Shown here piece after piece: positions 16,630 through 28,084 of a stretch of DNA of 64,000 nt. Source of the DNA: Lachnoclostridium sp. An138 (GTDB taxonomy: Bacteria; Bacillota; Clostridia; Lachnospirales; Lachnospiraceae); NCBI RefSeq assembly GCF_002160765.1, contig NZ_NFLF01000015.1, forward strand, positions 1 through 64,000. The letters are read 5' to 3'. Below the pieces are notes generated by a model. The model saw nothing but the letters and a program-made list of their open reading frames with translations. It ran no database searches and was not told where the DNA came from. The position numbers and the translations under genes were made by a program. How positions within the stretch are numbered: the first letter of the stretch is position 1; each line of letters begins with the position of its first letter.

Positions 16630-18186
16630 TTACCGTTCCTCCGCATTTTTTCTGATACGTTCTTTTTTTGATCGTATCTTTTCTGCTGTCCGCTTTTTCA
16701 GAATGTCCGAGGCCTCTGCAAGTCCTGCAGCCGCACAGGGAAGCAGACACACAAAATAAGGAAAGATATACTGAGATTTTGCTTCCCATAAGGTATGGAA
16801 AAAGAATCCGCCCAGAATCACCAGAGGCAGGAAAAGCTGCTCCATGCTCCAGCTTTTCTTTCGTTTCCACAGAAGAAACAGCACGGCCCCGTAGACCAGA
16901 CTCTGAAAAAGATTCATGTATTCTTCCAATACCGTATAAAGCTTTCCGTCATAGATGCTCTGCACAATCCGGGAAAATTCCCCGCTGTGAAACTGATTGA
17001 CCCAGAGAGCCTCGCAGGTGGGCTCGTTCCACTGGGACACTGTCTTTTTATAATAAAAATTCAGAGCATAAGCCGGGTCATTTTTAAATTTTTCCAGAGA
17101 ATCCGCGATAGAAGCCTTTGCGATGGCATCGCTTTCTTCCGCGTCGCAGCCGGTCTCCAGAAAGGTATTGTAATTAAATTCGTTATACCAGCCCTCTGCC
17201 CGTTCTCCTTCCTGCATTCCCATGGCAACCCAGAGCGTCTTCGGCATGCCGCTTCCAATCTCCATGCCGGAACGGTATTCGTAAAACGCGGTCAGTCCCC
17301 GGTTCAGTCCTGCAAAGGCCAGAACCAGGATCACAGCGGCCAGGACAGCCTTCCAGCTTTTCTTCTCCAGAGCCTGATACAGCAGAAGAATCACCATGGC
17401 CACAAGAAAAATGCTGTAATTATTTTTTACCAGAATTGAAATTCCTATCAGAATACCGGAAAGAACAGCATAGCCGATCCTTCCCTTTTCCAGAAAAACA
17501 AGCAGAACATAAAAGGCCGCCAGAGCAAAGGCCAATCCCAGCATAATCCCATACAGAAACGTGGTATAAAGAATGATCTGAACACAGCACGCAGAGCCGA
17601 TCAGCACCAGACAGTCCGCTTTCCGGCTGTGGAACTGCCGGTCCGTAATCTTATACAGCAGATACACCACAGCTCCGTTTGCCGCCGCCGTCAGATAACG
17701 AAAGGCATCCCAGTTCTCTCCGCCCGTAATCCGGTAAAGAGCTTCCAGAATCGCCGCAAGCCCCAGCTGATTGGGATAAATCTGCATGTATTTTTCCGGC
17801 TCAAAAAACAGAAAGTTGTTCTGGGTCATCAGATACGACACCCAGGAAACCGCCTTCTGATCGGCTTCCGGATAGGTGTGGCTCACTCTCACCCAGAGAA
17901 TGCTGACAGCGATCACAAACAGCACCGCCGCTGCCGCCAGCCCTTTGACCGGTATCTTTTCCAGAATTCCTTTTGCATTCAGAAAGACCAGAACAGCCAG
18001 AACAAGAAAAATAAATACCAGATTTATCAGTATATTGTCCATGCGGTATCTGGGGTGTTCCCCATAAAAATCCGCCTGATTAAAATATGCGGTGCTTACA
18101 AGGCTTACGGCCGTCAGAAAAAGCATAAAAATCAGAGACAGCCAGAATACGGTGCCCTTCGCTCCCCGCAGAATCAGATTTTTCAT
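16630..18186 (-). CDS. Polytopic membrane glycosyltransferase-like protein (GT39/PMT-like)
   Basis: 518 residues with about 11 predicted membrane helices and a large loop containing YPNQLGLAAILEALYRITG and NWDAFRYLTA, then a C-terminal loop with WNEPTCEALWVNQFHSGEF. This organisation and the 'NQLG' segment near helix 3 are typical of dolichyl-phosphate-mannose mannosyltransferase-like (GT-C, GT39/GT83) proteins of Firmicutes, which use polyprenyl-phosphate sugars on the outer face of the membrane. The usual acidic pair after the first helix is not conclusive. The start MKNLILRGAK is preceded by GGAG; a start four codons upstream is also possible. Confidence 0.65.
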   Translation of the reverse strand: MKNLILRGAKGTVFWLSLIFMLFLTAVSLVSTAYFNQADFYGEHPRYRMDNILINLVFIFLVLAVLVFLNAKGILEKIPVKGLAAAAVLFVIAVSILWVRVSHTYPEADQKAVSWVSYLMTQNNFLFFEPEKYMQIYPNQLGLAAILEALYRITGGENWDAFRYLTAAANGAVVYLLYKITDRQFHSRKADCLVLIGSACCVQIILYTTFLYGIMLGLAFALAAFYVLLVFLEKGRIGYAVLSGILIGISILVKNNYSIFLVAMVILLLYQALEKKSWKAVLAAVILVLAFAGLNRGLTAFYEYRSGMEIGSGMPKTLWVAMGMQEGERAEGWYNEFNYNTFLETGCDAEESDAIAKASIADSLEKFKNDPAYALNFYYKKTVSQWNEPTCEALWVNQFHSGEFSRIVQSIYDGKLYTVLEEYMNLFQSLVYGAVLFLLWKRKKSWSMEQLFLPLVILGGFFFHTLWEAKSQYIFPYFVCLLPCAAAGLAEASDILKKRTAEKIRSKKERIRKNAEER

Positions 18187-18296
18187 TGAGATCTCCACAA
18201 CTTTGCATATTCAAAATAATTATAGTATAAAGTCAGCTTTTTGTCACCTGTGCATTTCCAGCTTTCCCGGGAATGGCCTCTCATAAACCGCATGGG

Positions 18297-18335
18297 AAAG
18301 CCCGGGAACGCTGCTATTACAGTGTCCCCGGGCTT
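18297..18335 (-). terminator. GC-rich hairpin between convergent/tandem units
   Basis: Stem AAAGCCCGGG / CCCGGGCTTT with a 20-base loop, just beyond the stop codon of the DUF4153/DUF4173-like gene. There is no good U tract on either strand, so termination efficiency is uncertain. A further 'cccggga' copy at 18266-18272 could compete for pairing. Confidence 0.4.
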
Positions 18336-18347
18336 TATGTCTCTCTG

Positions 18348-19862
18348 TTATTCTTCCGCAGTCAATGCTTCGTATCTCTCTGCCGCCTGCACGCCAAGAT
18401 AACGGGACAGGTTGAATTTTCGAACTCCCAGATCCTCATAGCCTCGGATCTTCTCAAAATAATCCTGCAGCATCTCATCTGCCAGCTCTGTCCTCTCCAC
18501 ATTTTCGGAGACCGCATCTGCGTAGACGCCTGCGGCGTCGGCAGAAAGCGTCATCAGATAGGAATTCTCATAAGTGATATCCAGCCCGCGCTGCGCGATA
18601 TTATATTTCGCGATCAGAGCGTCCATATGACTCAGAGAAAGCAGCACATATACGACTGTAATGACCGCTATGCTGAACCGGAACAGCGGAAATTCCTTTT
18701 TATAGATATTCCGTATCATTCCGCCCAGGATCACAGCGATGGCCAAAAGAGCTGCCAGCACAAGCACCCGGAGTCTGGTGAGGCCGTAAGCCTCAATGTA
18801 CAGATACATTCTGCAGGCCGATGAAATCATCATAATATAAGTGCAGCCTGAGATAAAAGTCAGAAGGATCTTCAGAGCTTTACTGTTCCGGAAAAGCTCC
18901 AGGCTGAGCAGCACAAGCGCCAGATTCAGCATGCTCACAAACAGAAGCTGGAAAAATCCTTCTCTTGCAAAGCCGCTGTAGGTATAGTCTGAAGGAAGCG
19001 TAAGTCCTCCGGTAAAAAGATAGGAGATCTGAATCAGGCAGAAAAGCAGATAGACAGCTCCTATCACAGAGAGCGCCGTAACTGCGGTCACCGGCTCCAG
19101 ACAGCGCAGCTCCTTCTGTTCTTCTCTTATCTTTCTCTGCTGTACCGCAGAGATAAGGGCAAAGAAAAAGAGCACTCCCCAGCAGAACATCAGAAGAATT
19201 GAAATCAGATTTTCCGGTACCGCAATCTGAATGAAAATCAGATTGAAGATGCGGTCGATCAAATCACCGAATACCGGGTCCGCCGAGGCAAGAAGAGGCA
19301 GGATAAAACATAGAAGCAGAAGCGCAATCAGAAGCCCCAGTACTACATAAAGAACCTTTGATTCTTTTTTCTCTGCGCTTCCGTCCTTCTTCTTTCCGAC
19401 AGACAGACGGCCCGCCGTTTTGAATACAGCCGGAACATTTTCCGCCACGGAAAGGGCAAATTCCAGAAGAGCCGCCACATATTTCAGAAAACTCCATTTC
19501 TTATCGCTGTAAGAATTGTGGACAAAAAGTACGGCGTACAACAGAAAGCCCGCTGCATTGTTAAAAAATACGATCATTTCGTTATCCGTAAGAAAACTCG
19601 ACAGCCCCAGCAGAAAAATCGCAGCCATATAAAAGATCGAACTTTTCTTCAGTTCCCTGTTTTCCTTTTTCAAAAAATACAGATACAGTCCCAGAAGTCC
19701 TGCCGTGTAAAGCGGATACGTGATACCCATGATATTATCATACAGACAGAACACATAAAATGCTGAAAATAAAACGATGATTTTCAGAAAAAAGGGTGCA
19801 TTTTCCCAGACCGCAGGTTTTTCTCCAGTCTCTTCCGTCTTCGTTATTCTGTTTTCTTCCAT
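18348..19862 (-). CDS. DUF4153/DUF4173-like multi-pass membrane protein
   Basis: 504 residues, about 11-12 hydrophobic segments, with a soluble C-terminal ~90 residues ending in a QDYFEKIRGYEDLGVRKFNLSRYLGV segment. Such a helix-rich membrane block followed by a short cytoplasmic or extracytoplasmic tail matches the DUF4153/DUF4173 group of Firmicute membrane proteins. These frequently neighbour small HTH regulators and DUF2975 proteins, as here. The function of the group is not established. It lies 45 bases downstream of the HTH gene and probably shares its transcript. Confidence 0.65.
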   Translation of the reverse strand: MEENRITKTEETGEKPAVWENAPFFLKIIVLFSAFYVFCLYDNIMGITYPLYTAGLLGLYLYFLKKENRELKKSSIFYMAAIFLLGLSSFLTDNEMIVFFNNAAGFLLYAVLFVHNSYSDKKWSFLKYVAALLEFALSVAENVPAVFKTAGRLSVGKKKDGSAEKKESKVLYVVLGLLIALLLLCFILPLLASADPVFGDLIDRIFNLIFIQIAVPENLISILLMFCWGVLFFFALISAVQQRKIREEQKELRCLEPVTAVTALSVIGAVYLLFCLIQISYLFTGGLTLPSDYTYSGFAREGFFQLLFVSMLNLALVLLSLELFRNSKALKILLTFISGCTYIMMISSACRMYLYIEAYGLTRLRVLVLAALLAIAVILGGMIRNIYKKEFPLFRFSIAVITVVYVLLSLSHMDALIAKYNIAQRGLDITYENSYLMTLSADAAGVYADAVSENVERTELADEMLQDYFEKIRGYEDLGVRKFNLSRYLGVQAAERYEALTAEE

Positions 19863-19907
19863 CTTCCAATCTCCTCCTTTTCTTCCCGCTGTTCAGCCGG
19901 GAAGCTT

Positions 19908-20138
19908 CTATTTTTTGTCTTCCGTCTCTTCTTCGTCCTCTACGTACTCCAGAATATCTCCGGGCTGGCAGTTCAGCGCTTTGCAGATGGCGTTCAGCGT
20001 AGAAAAACGCACTGCCTTGGCCTTATTATTTTTCAGAATGGACAAATTCGCCATGGTGATATCCACCTCTTTGGAAAGCTCCGTCAGGCCGATTTTTCTT
20101 TTTGCCATCATCACATCCAGATTAATCACAATTGACAT
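19908..20138 (-). CDS. Small XRE-type HTH regulator (YozG-like)
   Basis: 76 residues, essentially one helix-turn-helix domain: MMAKRKIGLTELSKEVDITMANLSILKNNKAKAVRFSTL followed by NAICKALNCQPGDILEY, then an acidic tail. This short Cro/C1-type protein is almost always paired with a DUF2975 membrane protein in Firmicutes. Here that gene ends 11 bases upstream of this start. The pair probably senses a membrane-related cue and controls its own operon. A candidate operator (20726-20773) lies upstream of the first gene. Confidence 0.85.
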   Translation of the reverse strand: MSIVINLDVMMAKRKIGLTELSKEVDITMANLSILKNNKAKAVRFSTLNAICKALNCQPGDILEYVEDEEETEDKK

Positions 20139-20149
20139 CCGCGTTCCTC

Positions 20150-20599
20150 CTATATGGTCAGATCATTTTCCAGCTTGTAACTGACCGCCTGATCAAAAAC
20201 TCCCGCAAGGACCTTGCTGAAAAGTCCCGCAATCAGAAATACCAGAATAATTACAAGCGTCGCAGGCGTAATGATTATAAAAAGCCGGATGATGCTGATT
20301 CCCATAATGCAGAAACTGCAGGTTCCCATCTTTCTTAAGCTTTTTACGTTTTCCTCCACAAAGCAGTCTTCCTTCAGAACCGTAACAAACATTCTGCGCA
20401 GCTCCCGGACAATCAGCACCGCAAAGATTCCTGAGATAAAAAACAGCGCCAGCATCGGGTAATAAAAGATCTGATAATGGGGAAAATAATTTCCGATAAA
20501 TTTCAGCGAGAGGGGCAGCGTCAGACAGGCCGCGATCCCCGCGTAAAACATAAAATCAAGAATTCCTTTGGTCAGCTTTGCAAGCTTCATATCTCTCAT
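20150..20599 (-). CDS. DUF2975 membrane protein
   Basis: 149 residues with four membrane helices and a central charged segment VRELRRMFVTVLKEDCFVEENVKSLRKMG typical of DUF2975. Start MRDMKLAKL is preceded by GGAGG at four bases (the in-frame ATG three codons later is the alternative). It is the first gene of a three-gene leftward unit with the YozG-like regulator and the DUF4153-like membrane protein. Function unknown; the family is thought to act with its HTH partner. Confidence 0.8.
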   Translation of the reverse strand: MRDMKLAKLTKGILDFMFYAGIAACLTLPLSLKFIGNYFPHYQIFYYPMLALFFISGIFAVLIVRELRRMFVTVLKEDCFVEENVKSLRKMGTCSFCIMGISIIRLFIIITPATLVIILVFLIAGLFSKVLAGVFDQAVSYKLENDLTI

Positions 20600-20725
20600 A
20601 AGCCCTCCTGTCAAAAACCTTCTTTTTCTGAAAATCAAGCGATCCGCAGGCGGAACTCTCTTGTCTTATATAAACAAAAGAATGCAGTTACCCCCTGTTT
20701 CCAGTTGATAACTGCATCATAGCAC

Positions 20726-20773
20726 ATTATTTATTGAAATTCAATATATTTTTATTGTTTTTCAATAAATAAT
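20726..20773. repeat. 14-bp inverted repeat upstream of the DUF2975 operon (candidate operator)
   Basis: Perfect arms ATTATTTATTGAAA (20726-20739) and TTTCAATAAATAAT (20760-20773) are separated by 20 bases. The left arm overlaps a small palindrome TTGAAATTCAA. It lies between the gyrA stop and the DUF2975 start. It could be the binding site of the YozG-like regulator or a bidirectional AT-rich hairpin. Confidence 0.5.
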
Positions 20774-20832
20774 TTGATTTTTACGAATCGGAGACTGCCG
20801 GTTCTGTTTCTTTGAGGTTTATTTCTCAGAAC

Positions 20833-23361
20833 TTACTTCTGATCGGAATCCTCAGAAGCGCTGTCTTCACCCCTCTGCTCTTCTTCCTCAGACTCCACGT
20901 CCTCATCATCCTTGTTGCTCTGCTCCCGTACCTTCGCTATGCCGGCAATGCTTACATTCTCAGAATCCACATTCATCAGCTTCACGCCGGAGGCGATACG
21001 TCCTACCACAGAGATTCCGCTGCAGGGAATCCGGATAATGATTCCTTCGGTAGTGATGAGCATGACTTCATTGTCTTCGTTAACCGCCTTGGCTCCTACC
21101 ACGTTTCCGGTTTTCTCCGTGATCTTATAGCATTTTACGCCTTTGCCGCCGCGGTTCTGAGCCGTAAACTCTTCCATTTTTGTAAGTTTTCCAAGTCCGT
21201 TTTCCGACACGACCAGAAGATACTCTCCCTGGGTGTGTACCTGCATGGCCACAACTTCATCCTGATCTGTCAGATTCATGCCGATTACGCCCATGGACGC
21301 CCGGCCGGTAGCTCTTACATCTGTCTCATGGAAGCGGATGCACATTCCAAACTTGGTAATCAGGAAGACATCCTGATGGTTGTCCGTATATTTGACTTCG
21401 ATCAGTTCGTCATTTTCCCGCAGATTGATAGCCAGAAGACCTGTCTTCTTCACATTGGCATATTCCTGAATGGAGGTCTTTTTCACCAGCCCGTTCCGGG
21501 TAGCCATAAAGAGATACTTGCCGTCGTTGTAATCCCGGATGGGGATGACGGCCGTAATCTTCTCGCCGGGCTGCAGAGACAGAAGGTTGATGATTGCCGT
21601 TCCTCTTGAGGTTCTGCTGGCTTCGGGAATTTCATAGGCCTTCAGCCGGTATACCTTTCCGGTATTCGTAAAGAACATCAGATAATTATGGGTGGATGTC
21701 ATCATCAGATCCTCGATATAATCATCGCTGATGGTCTGCATGCCCTTGATGCCCTTGCCGCCGCGGTTCTGGCTGCGGAAATTATCCATAGTCATCCGCT
21801 TGATGTAGCCCAGATTCGTCATGGTAATCACCACATCTTCCTCGGGGATCAGGTCTTCCATGGAGATGTCGAACTCATCATATCCGATATGAGTCCGGCG
21901 CTCGTCTCCGTATTTGTCGGAGATTACCTGAATCTCCTCCTTGATGACTCCAAGAAGCTTTTTCTCGTCTGCAAGGATTCCCTTTAAGTAATTAATCTGC
22001 TCCATGAGATCCTTATATTCTGCTTCCAGCTTTTCGCGTTCCAGACCTGTCAGCGTGCGCAGACGCATGTCTACGATAGCCTGTGCCTGCACATCATCCA
22101 GGGCAAAACGCTCCATCAGTCCCTGCTTTGCCTCCTGGGTGGAACGGGAGCCCCGGATAATCCGAATTACTTCGTCAATATTGTCAAGGGCAATCAGCAG
22201 ACCCTGTAAAATATGGGCCCGCTCTTCGGCCTTGTTCAGCTCGTATTTTGTACGGCGCGTCACTACATCTTCCTGGTGAAGCAGATAATATTTCAGCATA
22301 TCAAGAAGATTGAGGACCTTCGGCTCGTTGTTCACGAGGGCCAGCATGATCACGCCATAGGTATCCTGAAGCTGGGTATGCTTGTAAAGCTGATTCAGAA
22401 TCACATTGGCATTCACGTCTTTTCTCAGCTCAATATTGATCCGCATACCTTCCCGGCTGGACTCGTCTCCGATATAGGTGATGCCGTCGATCCGCTTTTC
22501 CTTTACCAGATCAGCGATTTTTTCGATCAGACGCGCCTTATTTACCATGTAGGGAAGCTCCGTCACCACAATACGGCTCTTTCCATTGCTCATGGTCTCT
22601 ATATTCGTCACCGCGCGCACCCGGATCTTTCCCCGTCCGGTGCGGTAAGCCTCTTCAATTCCTCTTGTCCCCAGAATCTCCGCTCCTGTGGGAAAATCAG
22701 GTCCCTTCACGATTTTCAGAAGCTCTTCTATGGTGGTATCCCGATCTTCCTCAATCCGGTTATCGATCAGTTTGACTACCGCCTTAATGACCTCTCGCAG
22801 ATTATGAGGCGGAATATTGGTAGCCATTCCCACGGCGATACCCGTCGTTCCATTCACAAGAAGATTCGGATAACGGGAAGGAAGCACAGAAGGCTCCTTC
22901 TCTGTCTCATCAAAGTTCGGCACAAAGTCTACGGTATTCTTATTGATGTCCGCCAGCATCTCCATGGAGATCTTGCTTAAGCGGGCCTCTGTATAACGCA
23001 TGGCCGCCGCACCGTCTCCATCCTCGGAACCGAAATTTCCATGGCCGTCCACCAGCGGATAGCGGGTAGACCACTCCTGGGCCATATTAACCAGAGCCCC
23101 ATATATGGAACTGTCTCCGTGGGGATGGTATTTACCCATGGTATCACCGACGATACGGGCGCATTTTCTGTGCGGCTTATCCGGACCGTTGTTCAGTTCA
23201 ATCATGGAATAAAGAACTCTTCTCTGTACGGGCTTTAAGCCGTCCCGGACATCCGGAAGGGCACGGGCCGCGATTACGCTCATGGCATAATCGATATAAG
23301 AATCCTCCATGGTCTTTTTCAGATCCACGTCATGGACTTTATCAAAAATATTGTCTTCCAT
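20833..23361 (-). CDS. gyrA: DNA gyrase subunit A
   Basis: 842-residue breakage-reunion subunit that, with GyrB, introduces negative supercoils. The catalytic Tyr123 is in AAMRYTE. The quinolone pocket reads HGDSSIYG, with Ser84 present and Gly88 where Escherichia coli has Asp87. The tower and coiled-coil follow. The C-terminal beta-pinwheel carries QNRGGKG repeats, one near [11 protein letters not shown] and another in the last third (the GyrA-box equivalent). The tail is acidic ([20 protein letters not shown]). It lies 19 bases downstream of gyrB. Confidence 0.98.
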   Translation of the reverse strand: MEDNIFDKVHDVDLKKTMEDSYIDYAMSVIAARALPDVRDGLKPVQRRVLYSMIELNNGPDKPHRKCARIVGDTMGKYHPHGDSSIYGALVNMAQEWSTRYPLVDGHGNFGSEDGDGAAAMRYTEARLSKISMEMLADINKNTVDFVPNFDETEKEPSVLPSRYPNLLVNGTTGIAVGMATNIPPHNLREVIKAVVKLIDNRIEEDRDTTIEELLKIVKGPDFPTGAEILGTRGIEEAYRTGRGKIRVRAVTNIETMSNGKSRIVVTELPYMVNKARLIEKIADLVKEKRIDGITYIGDESSREGMRINIELRKDVNANVILNQLYKHTQLQDTYGVIMLALVNNEPKVLNLLDMLKYYLLHQEDVVTRRTKYELNKAEERAHILQGLLIALDNIDEVIRIIRGSRSTQEAKQGLMERFALDDVQAQAIVDMRLRTLTGLEREKLEAEYKDLMEQINYLKGILADEKKLLGVIKEEIQVISDKYGDERRTHIGYDEFDISMEDLIPEEDVVITMTNLGYIKRMTMDNFRSQNRGGKGIKGMQTISDDYIEDLMMTSTHNYLMFFTNTGKVYRLKAYEIPEASRTSRGTAIINLLSLQPGEKITAVIPIRDYNDGKYLFMATRNGLVKKTSIQEYANVKKTGLLAINLRENDELIEVKYTDNHQDVFLITKFGMCIRFHETDVRATGRASMGVIGMNLTDQDEVVAMQVHTQGEYLLVVSENGLGKLTKMEEFTAQNRGGKGVKCYKITEKTGNVVGAKAVNEDNEVMLITTEGIIIRIPCSGISVVGRIASGVKLMNVDSENVSIAGIAKVREQSNKDDEDVESEEEEQRGEDSASEDSDQK

Positions 23362-23380
23362 TCCTTTTCCTCTCCCCTGC

Positions 23381-25315
<1,935 letters not shown>

Positions 25316-25378
25316 CTAATTTTAATCATATTCCTGCGGCCTCATCAGCAGGTGATTCGGCCTGTAATACATAATTAC

Positions 25379-26464
25379 CTAATTCTCACAGATAACAGAT
25401 CCTTCAACCACCTTAAATATCTTATTGATCGAAAATCTGTGACCTACAAACTCATCCAGACCCGTGCAGGTAATCAGAGTCTGGATATCATGAATACTGT
25501 TCAGCAAATAGTTTTGCCTGTTCTGATCCAGTTCAGACAATACATCGTCAAGAAGCAGCACAGGAGTATCCCGTATCACCTGCTTCACCAGCTCTATCTC
25601 AGACAATTTCAGGGAAAGGGCAGCCGTGCGCTGCTGTCCCTGGGAACCGAATTTCCGGATATCCACGCCGTCCGCCTCAAACAGCAGATCGTCCCGGTGG
25701 GGGCCCGCGTTTGTAGTCTTGAGCCTGATATCCTTTTCCCGGTTCTGCCTGATCACTTCATAAAGTTCTTCTCTGGAAACATTTTTTTCATAGGAAATCC
25801 GGAGGTTTTCTCTTCCTCCTGACAGATTCCGGTGAATTCTCTGAACGATTTCACCAAGAGACCTGATAAAATCTTCCCGCCCCTCTATGACTTTCTTTCC
25901 GTACTCCGCAAGCTGCAGATCCCATACGTCCAGCGTATCGATCAGTTCCGGTCGGAACGAAAGATCCTTTAACAGTCTGTTTCTCTGAACAAGAATGCGG
26001 TTATAACCGGAAAGCTGATGCAGATAGACTTTATCCAGCTGACAGAGTTCCATATCCAGAAACCTTCTGCGCTCAGCCGGGCCCTGCTTGATGATGCTTA
26101 AATCCTCCGGAGAAAAAAATACAAAATTTGCGATTCCGAAAAGCTCGCTGGCTTTCCGGATGGGCACCCCGTTGATGGCGATTCCCTTCGCCTTGTTCTT
26201 TTTCAGATGAATATCAATCTGATATTCCAGTTCTCTCTTTTTTACGAAGGTACGCAGGTGCGCCTCTTCCTCGCCGAAATAAATCATATCCCGATCACGG
26301 CTGCCCTTATGGGATTTTGTAGTCCCGCTTAAATATACGGCCTCCAGGATATTCGTCTTTCCCTGAGCGTTATCTCCGTAAAAAATATTCGTTTTTTCGT
26401 CAAATAAAAGCTTCAGTTCCCTGTAATTGCGGAAATTCTTCAGCTCCACAGACTCCACAATCAT
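25379..26464 (-). CDS. recF: DNA replication and repair protein RecF
   Basis: 361-residue SMC-like ATPase that loads RecA at gaps with RecO and RecR. Walker A is GDNAQGKTN (30-38), the ABC signature is the SQGQQRTAALSLKL segment, and Walker B is LLLDDVLSELD. The start ATG overlaps the stop of yaaA (ATGA arrangement), indicating coupled translation. Confidence 0.96.
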   Translation of the reverse strand: MIVESVELKNFRNYRELKLLFDEKTNIFYGDNAQGKTNILEAVYLSGTTKSHKGSRDRDMIYFGEEEAHLRTFVKKRELEYQIDIHLKKNKAKGIAINGVPIRKASELFGIANFVFFSPEDLSIIKQGPAERRRFLDMELCQLDKVYLHQLSGYNRILVQRNRLLKDLSFRPELIDTLDVWDLQLAEYGKKVIEGREDFIRSLGEIVQRIHRNLSGGRENLRISYEKNVSREELYEVIRQNREKDIRLKTTNAGPHRDDLLFEADGVDIRKFGSQGQQRTAALSLKLSEIELVKQVIRDTPVLLLDDVLSELDQNRQNYLLNSIHDIQTLITCTGLDEFVGHRFSINKIFKVVEGSVICEN

Positions 26465-26673
26465 ACGATCTTATAATCCTGTCCGGCATAACGGAAGACA
26501 TCGCCCTTATGAAGCTTGCGGCCCCGCCGCTCTTCGACCTCTCCGTTAACCTCCACATTTCCGTCCAGGATCTCATATTTGATATCTGAACCACTGTCCA
26601 GAATCCCGGCCAGCTTCATGGCCTGGCCAAGCCGGATAAATTCATCCCGGATCGCAACCTCAATATATTCCAT
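26461..26673 (-). CDS. yaaA: S4-domain RNA-binding protein YaaA
   Basis: 70 residues comprising a single S4 RNA-binding domain: EFIRLGQAMKLAGILDSGSD then GNVEVNGEVEERRGRKLHKGD. It is located between dnaN and recF in nearly all Firmicutes, where the homologue in Bacillus subtilis is associated with ribosome assembly. Starts 12 bases after the dnaN stop and overlaps recF by four bases. Confidence 0.9.
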   Translation of the reverse strand: MEYIEVAIRDEFIRLGQAMKLAGILDSGSDIKYEILDGNVEVNGEVEERRGRKLHKGDVFRYAGQDYKIV

Positions 26674-26685
26674 GAATCTTTCTCC

Positions 26686-27798
26686 TTACACGGAAGCGCT
26701 GTTAAAGTTCACCGGCAGGATCAGATAGATGTAGGTCTGATTCTCGTCCCGGATAAAGCAGGGCGCTTTCGGATTTACAAGATACAGAGTCACCATTTCA
26801 TCGTCGATAACCCGGAGCGCGTCGATCAGGAATTTGGGATTGAAACCGATCAGAATATCCTTTCCTTCCTTTTCGATTACGATCTCTTCGTTCATGGTGC
26901 CAAGTCCTGACGTGAGCTTCAGGCGCATCTCTCCGTCAGTGATCTGAATGATGATCGGTTTTTTGTCATTTTCCCGGATCAGCAGCGTAGCGCGGTCGAT
27001 ACAGCTTAACAGCTCTTTCTTATTGACCTTTACCTTCGTCTCATAATCTGTGGAAAGCATCTGCTCAATCCGGAAATACTCTCCTTCGATCAGACGGGAT
27101 ACCACGGTCGTCTCATCAAACTCAAATACAATATGGTTCTTTGTGAAAAACAGATTTACCAGAGCATCCATCTCTCCGGACAGAATCTTGCTCACTTCGA
27201 TCAGAGTCTTTCCCGGAACGATCACTTTTCTGGGCTGGTATTCCTCTTTCAGCTCCAGGTTTCGGATGGATACCCGGTGGCCGTCCAGGGAAACCACTTT
27301 CAGACGATTTCCATCGATCTCAAAAAGTTCGCCGGTCATCATCTTATTATTCTCATTATCAGAAATAGAAAAAATGGTCTGTTTAATCACTTCCCGCAGA
27401 GAAAACTGGGATACCACCACAGGCTCTGCTTTTTCTATATAGGGAAGGTAGGAAAAATCCTCTCCTGATTTGCCGGCAATGCTGAATCTGGCTTTTTCAC
27501 AGGTAATCTGCATCTGGAATCCGGCGTCTGTCTCAATGGTAACATCATTATCCGGAAGCTTTCTCACGATCTCGGAAAAGATCTTGGCGTCAATGGCAAT
27601 GATTCCCTTTTCCTGAATATCTCCTTCGATGACAGTCTCAATACCAAGTTCCATATCATTGGCTGTCATTTTGATCTGTCCGGTGGAAGCATCGATCAAA
27701 ATACATTCCAGAATAGACATGGTTGTCTTGGATGGAACTGCTTTCAGGACAATGTTAACACCTTTTAATAAATCTGATTTTTTACAGATAAACTTCAT
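26686..27798 (-). CDS. dnaN: DNA polymerase III sliding clamp, beta subunit
   Basis: 370-residue clamp of three similar domains that forms a ring dimer on DNA. It begins MKFICKKSDLLKGVNIVLKAVPSK and ends with the usual LILPVNF tail region. The frame extends 46 codons upstream into the dnaA-dnaN gap with no ribosome site; the ATG at 27796-27798 follows AGGAAAGGAG. It is cotranscribed with yaaA and recF. Confidence 0.96.
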   Translation of the reverse strand: MKFICKKSDLLKGVNIVLKAVPSKTTMSILECILIDASTGQIKMTANDMELGIETVIEGDIQEKGIIAIDAKIFSEIVRKLPDNDVTIETDAGFQMQITCEKARFSIAGKSGEDFSYLPYIEKAEPVVVSQFSLREVIKQTIFSISDNENNKMMTGELFEIDGNRLKVVSLDGHRVSIRNLELKEEYQPRKVIVPGKTLIEVSKILSGEMDALVNLFFTKNHIVFEFDETTVVSRLIEGEYFRIEQMLSTDYETKVKVNKKELLSCIDRATLLIRENDKKPIIIQITDGEMRLKLTSGLGTMNEEIVIEKEGKDILIGFNPKFLIDALRVIDDEMVTLYLVNPKAPCFIRDENQTYIYLILPVNFNSASV

Positions 27799-28084
27799 GA
27801 TGTGTATAACTCCTTTCCTCCGCCTTCCGGGGGCGCGTATGTATATATAAATAATTAAATCCGTCGTATTCGTAGTAGGGGCTGTGAATATGTTGAAAAC
27901 TGGTCTCAGGCCCTGTAAATACCGAAGATCCGGCAAGGATAACTGTGTGAAAAACCGCTGTATAACCGGCCGTAAACCCCCGGGGTTTTACACATGCCTG
28001 AAACGGCGGATCAGTTTTCCCCACAGGATCAACACCCTGTCCACATGAGAATGTTGATAAATCCTGTAAGGCTGAAATTCTTTC
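27799..28084 (-). other. oriC, dnaA-dnaN intergenic part with DnaA boxes
   Basis: 286 bases without a gene. Minus-strand DnaA-box-like sites: TTATCAACA (28052-28060, 8/9 to TTATCCACA), TTTTTCACA (27946-27954) and ATATTCACA (27883-27891). Plus-strand sites: CTGTCCACA (28037-28045) and TTCCCCACA (28017-28025). Together with the upstream cluster at 29568-29610 this makes a bipartite origin flanking dnaA, as in Bacillus and Clostridium. Confidence 0.75.
27839..27891 (-). other. Candidate DNA unwinding element (DnaA box / GC / DnaA-trio / AT-rich)
   Basis: Read on the minus strand, a near-consensus DnaA box (ATATTCACA, 27883-27891) is followed by a GC stretch (gcccc) and two tandem CTA triplets (CTACTA, 27873-27878). 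Degenerate triplets follow, then an A/T-only run of 20 bases or more (27839-27860). This is the order described for the bacterial basal unwinding system: box, GC cluster, DnaA-trio, AT-rich DNA. Confidence 0.6.
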
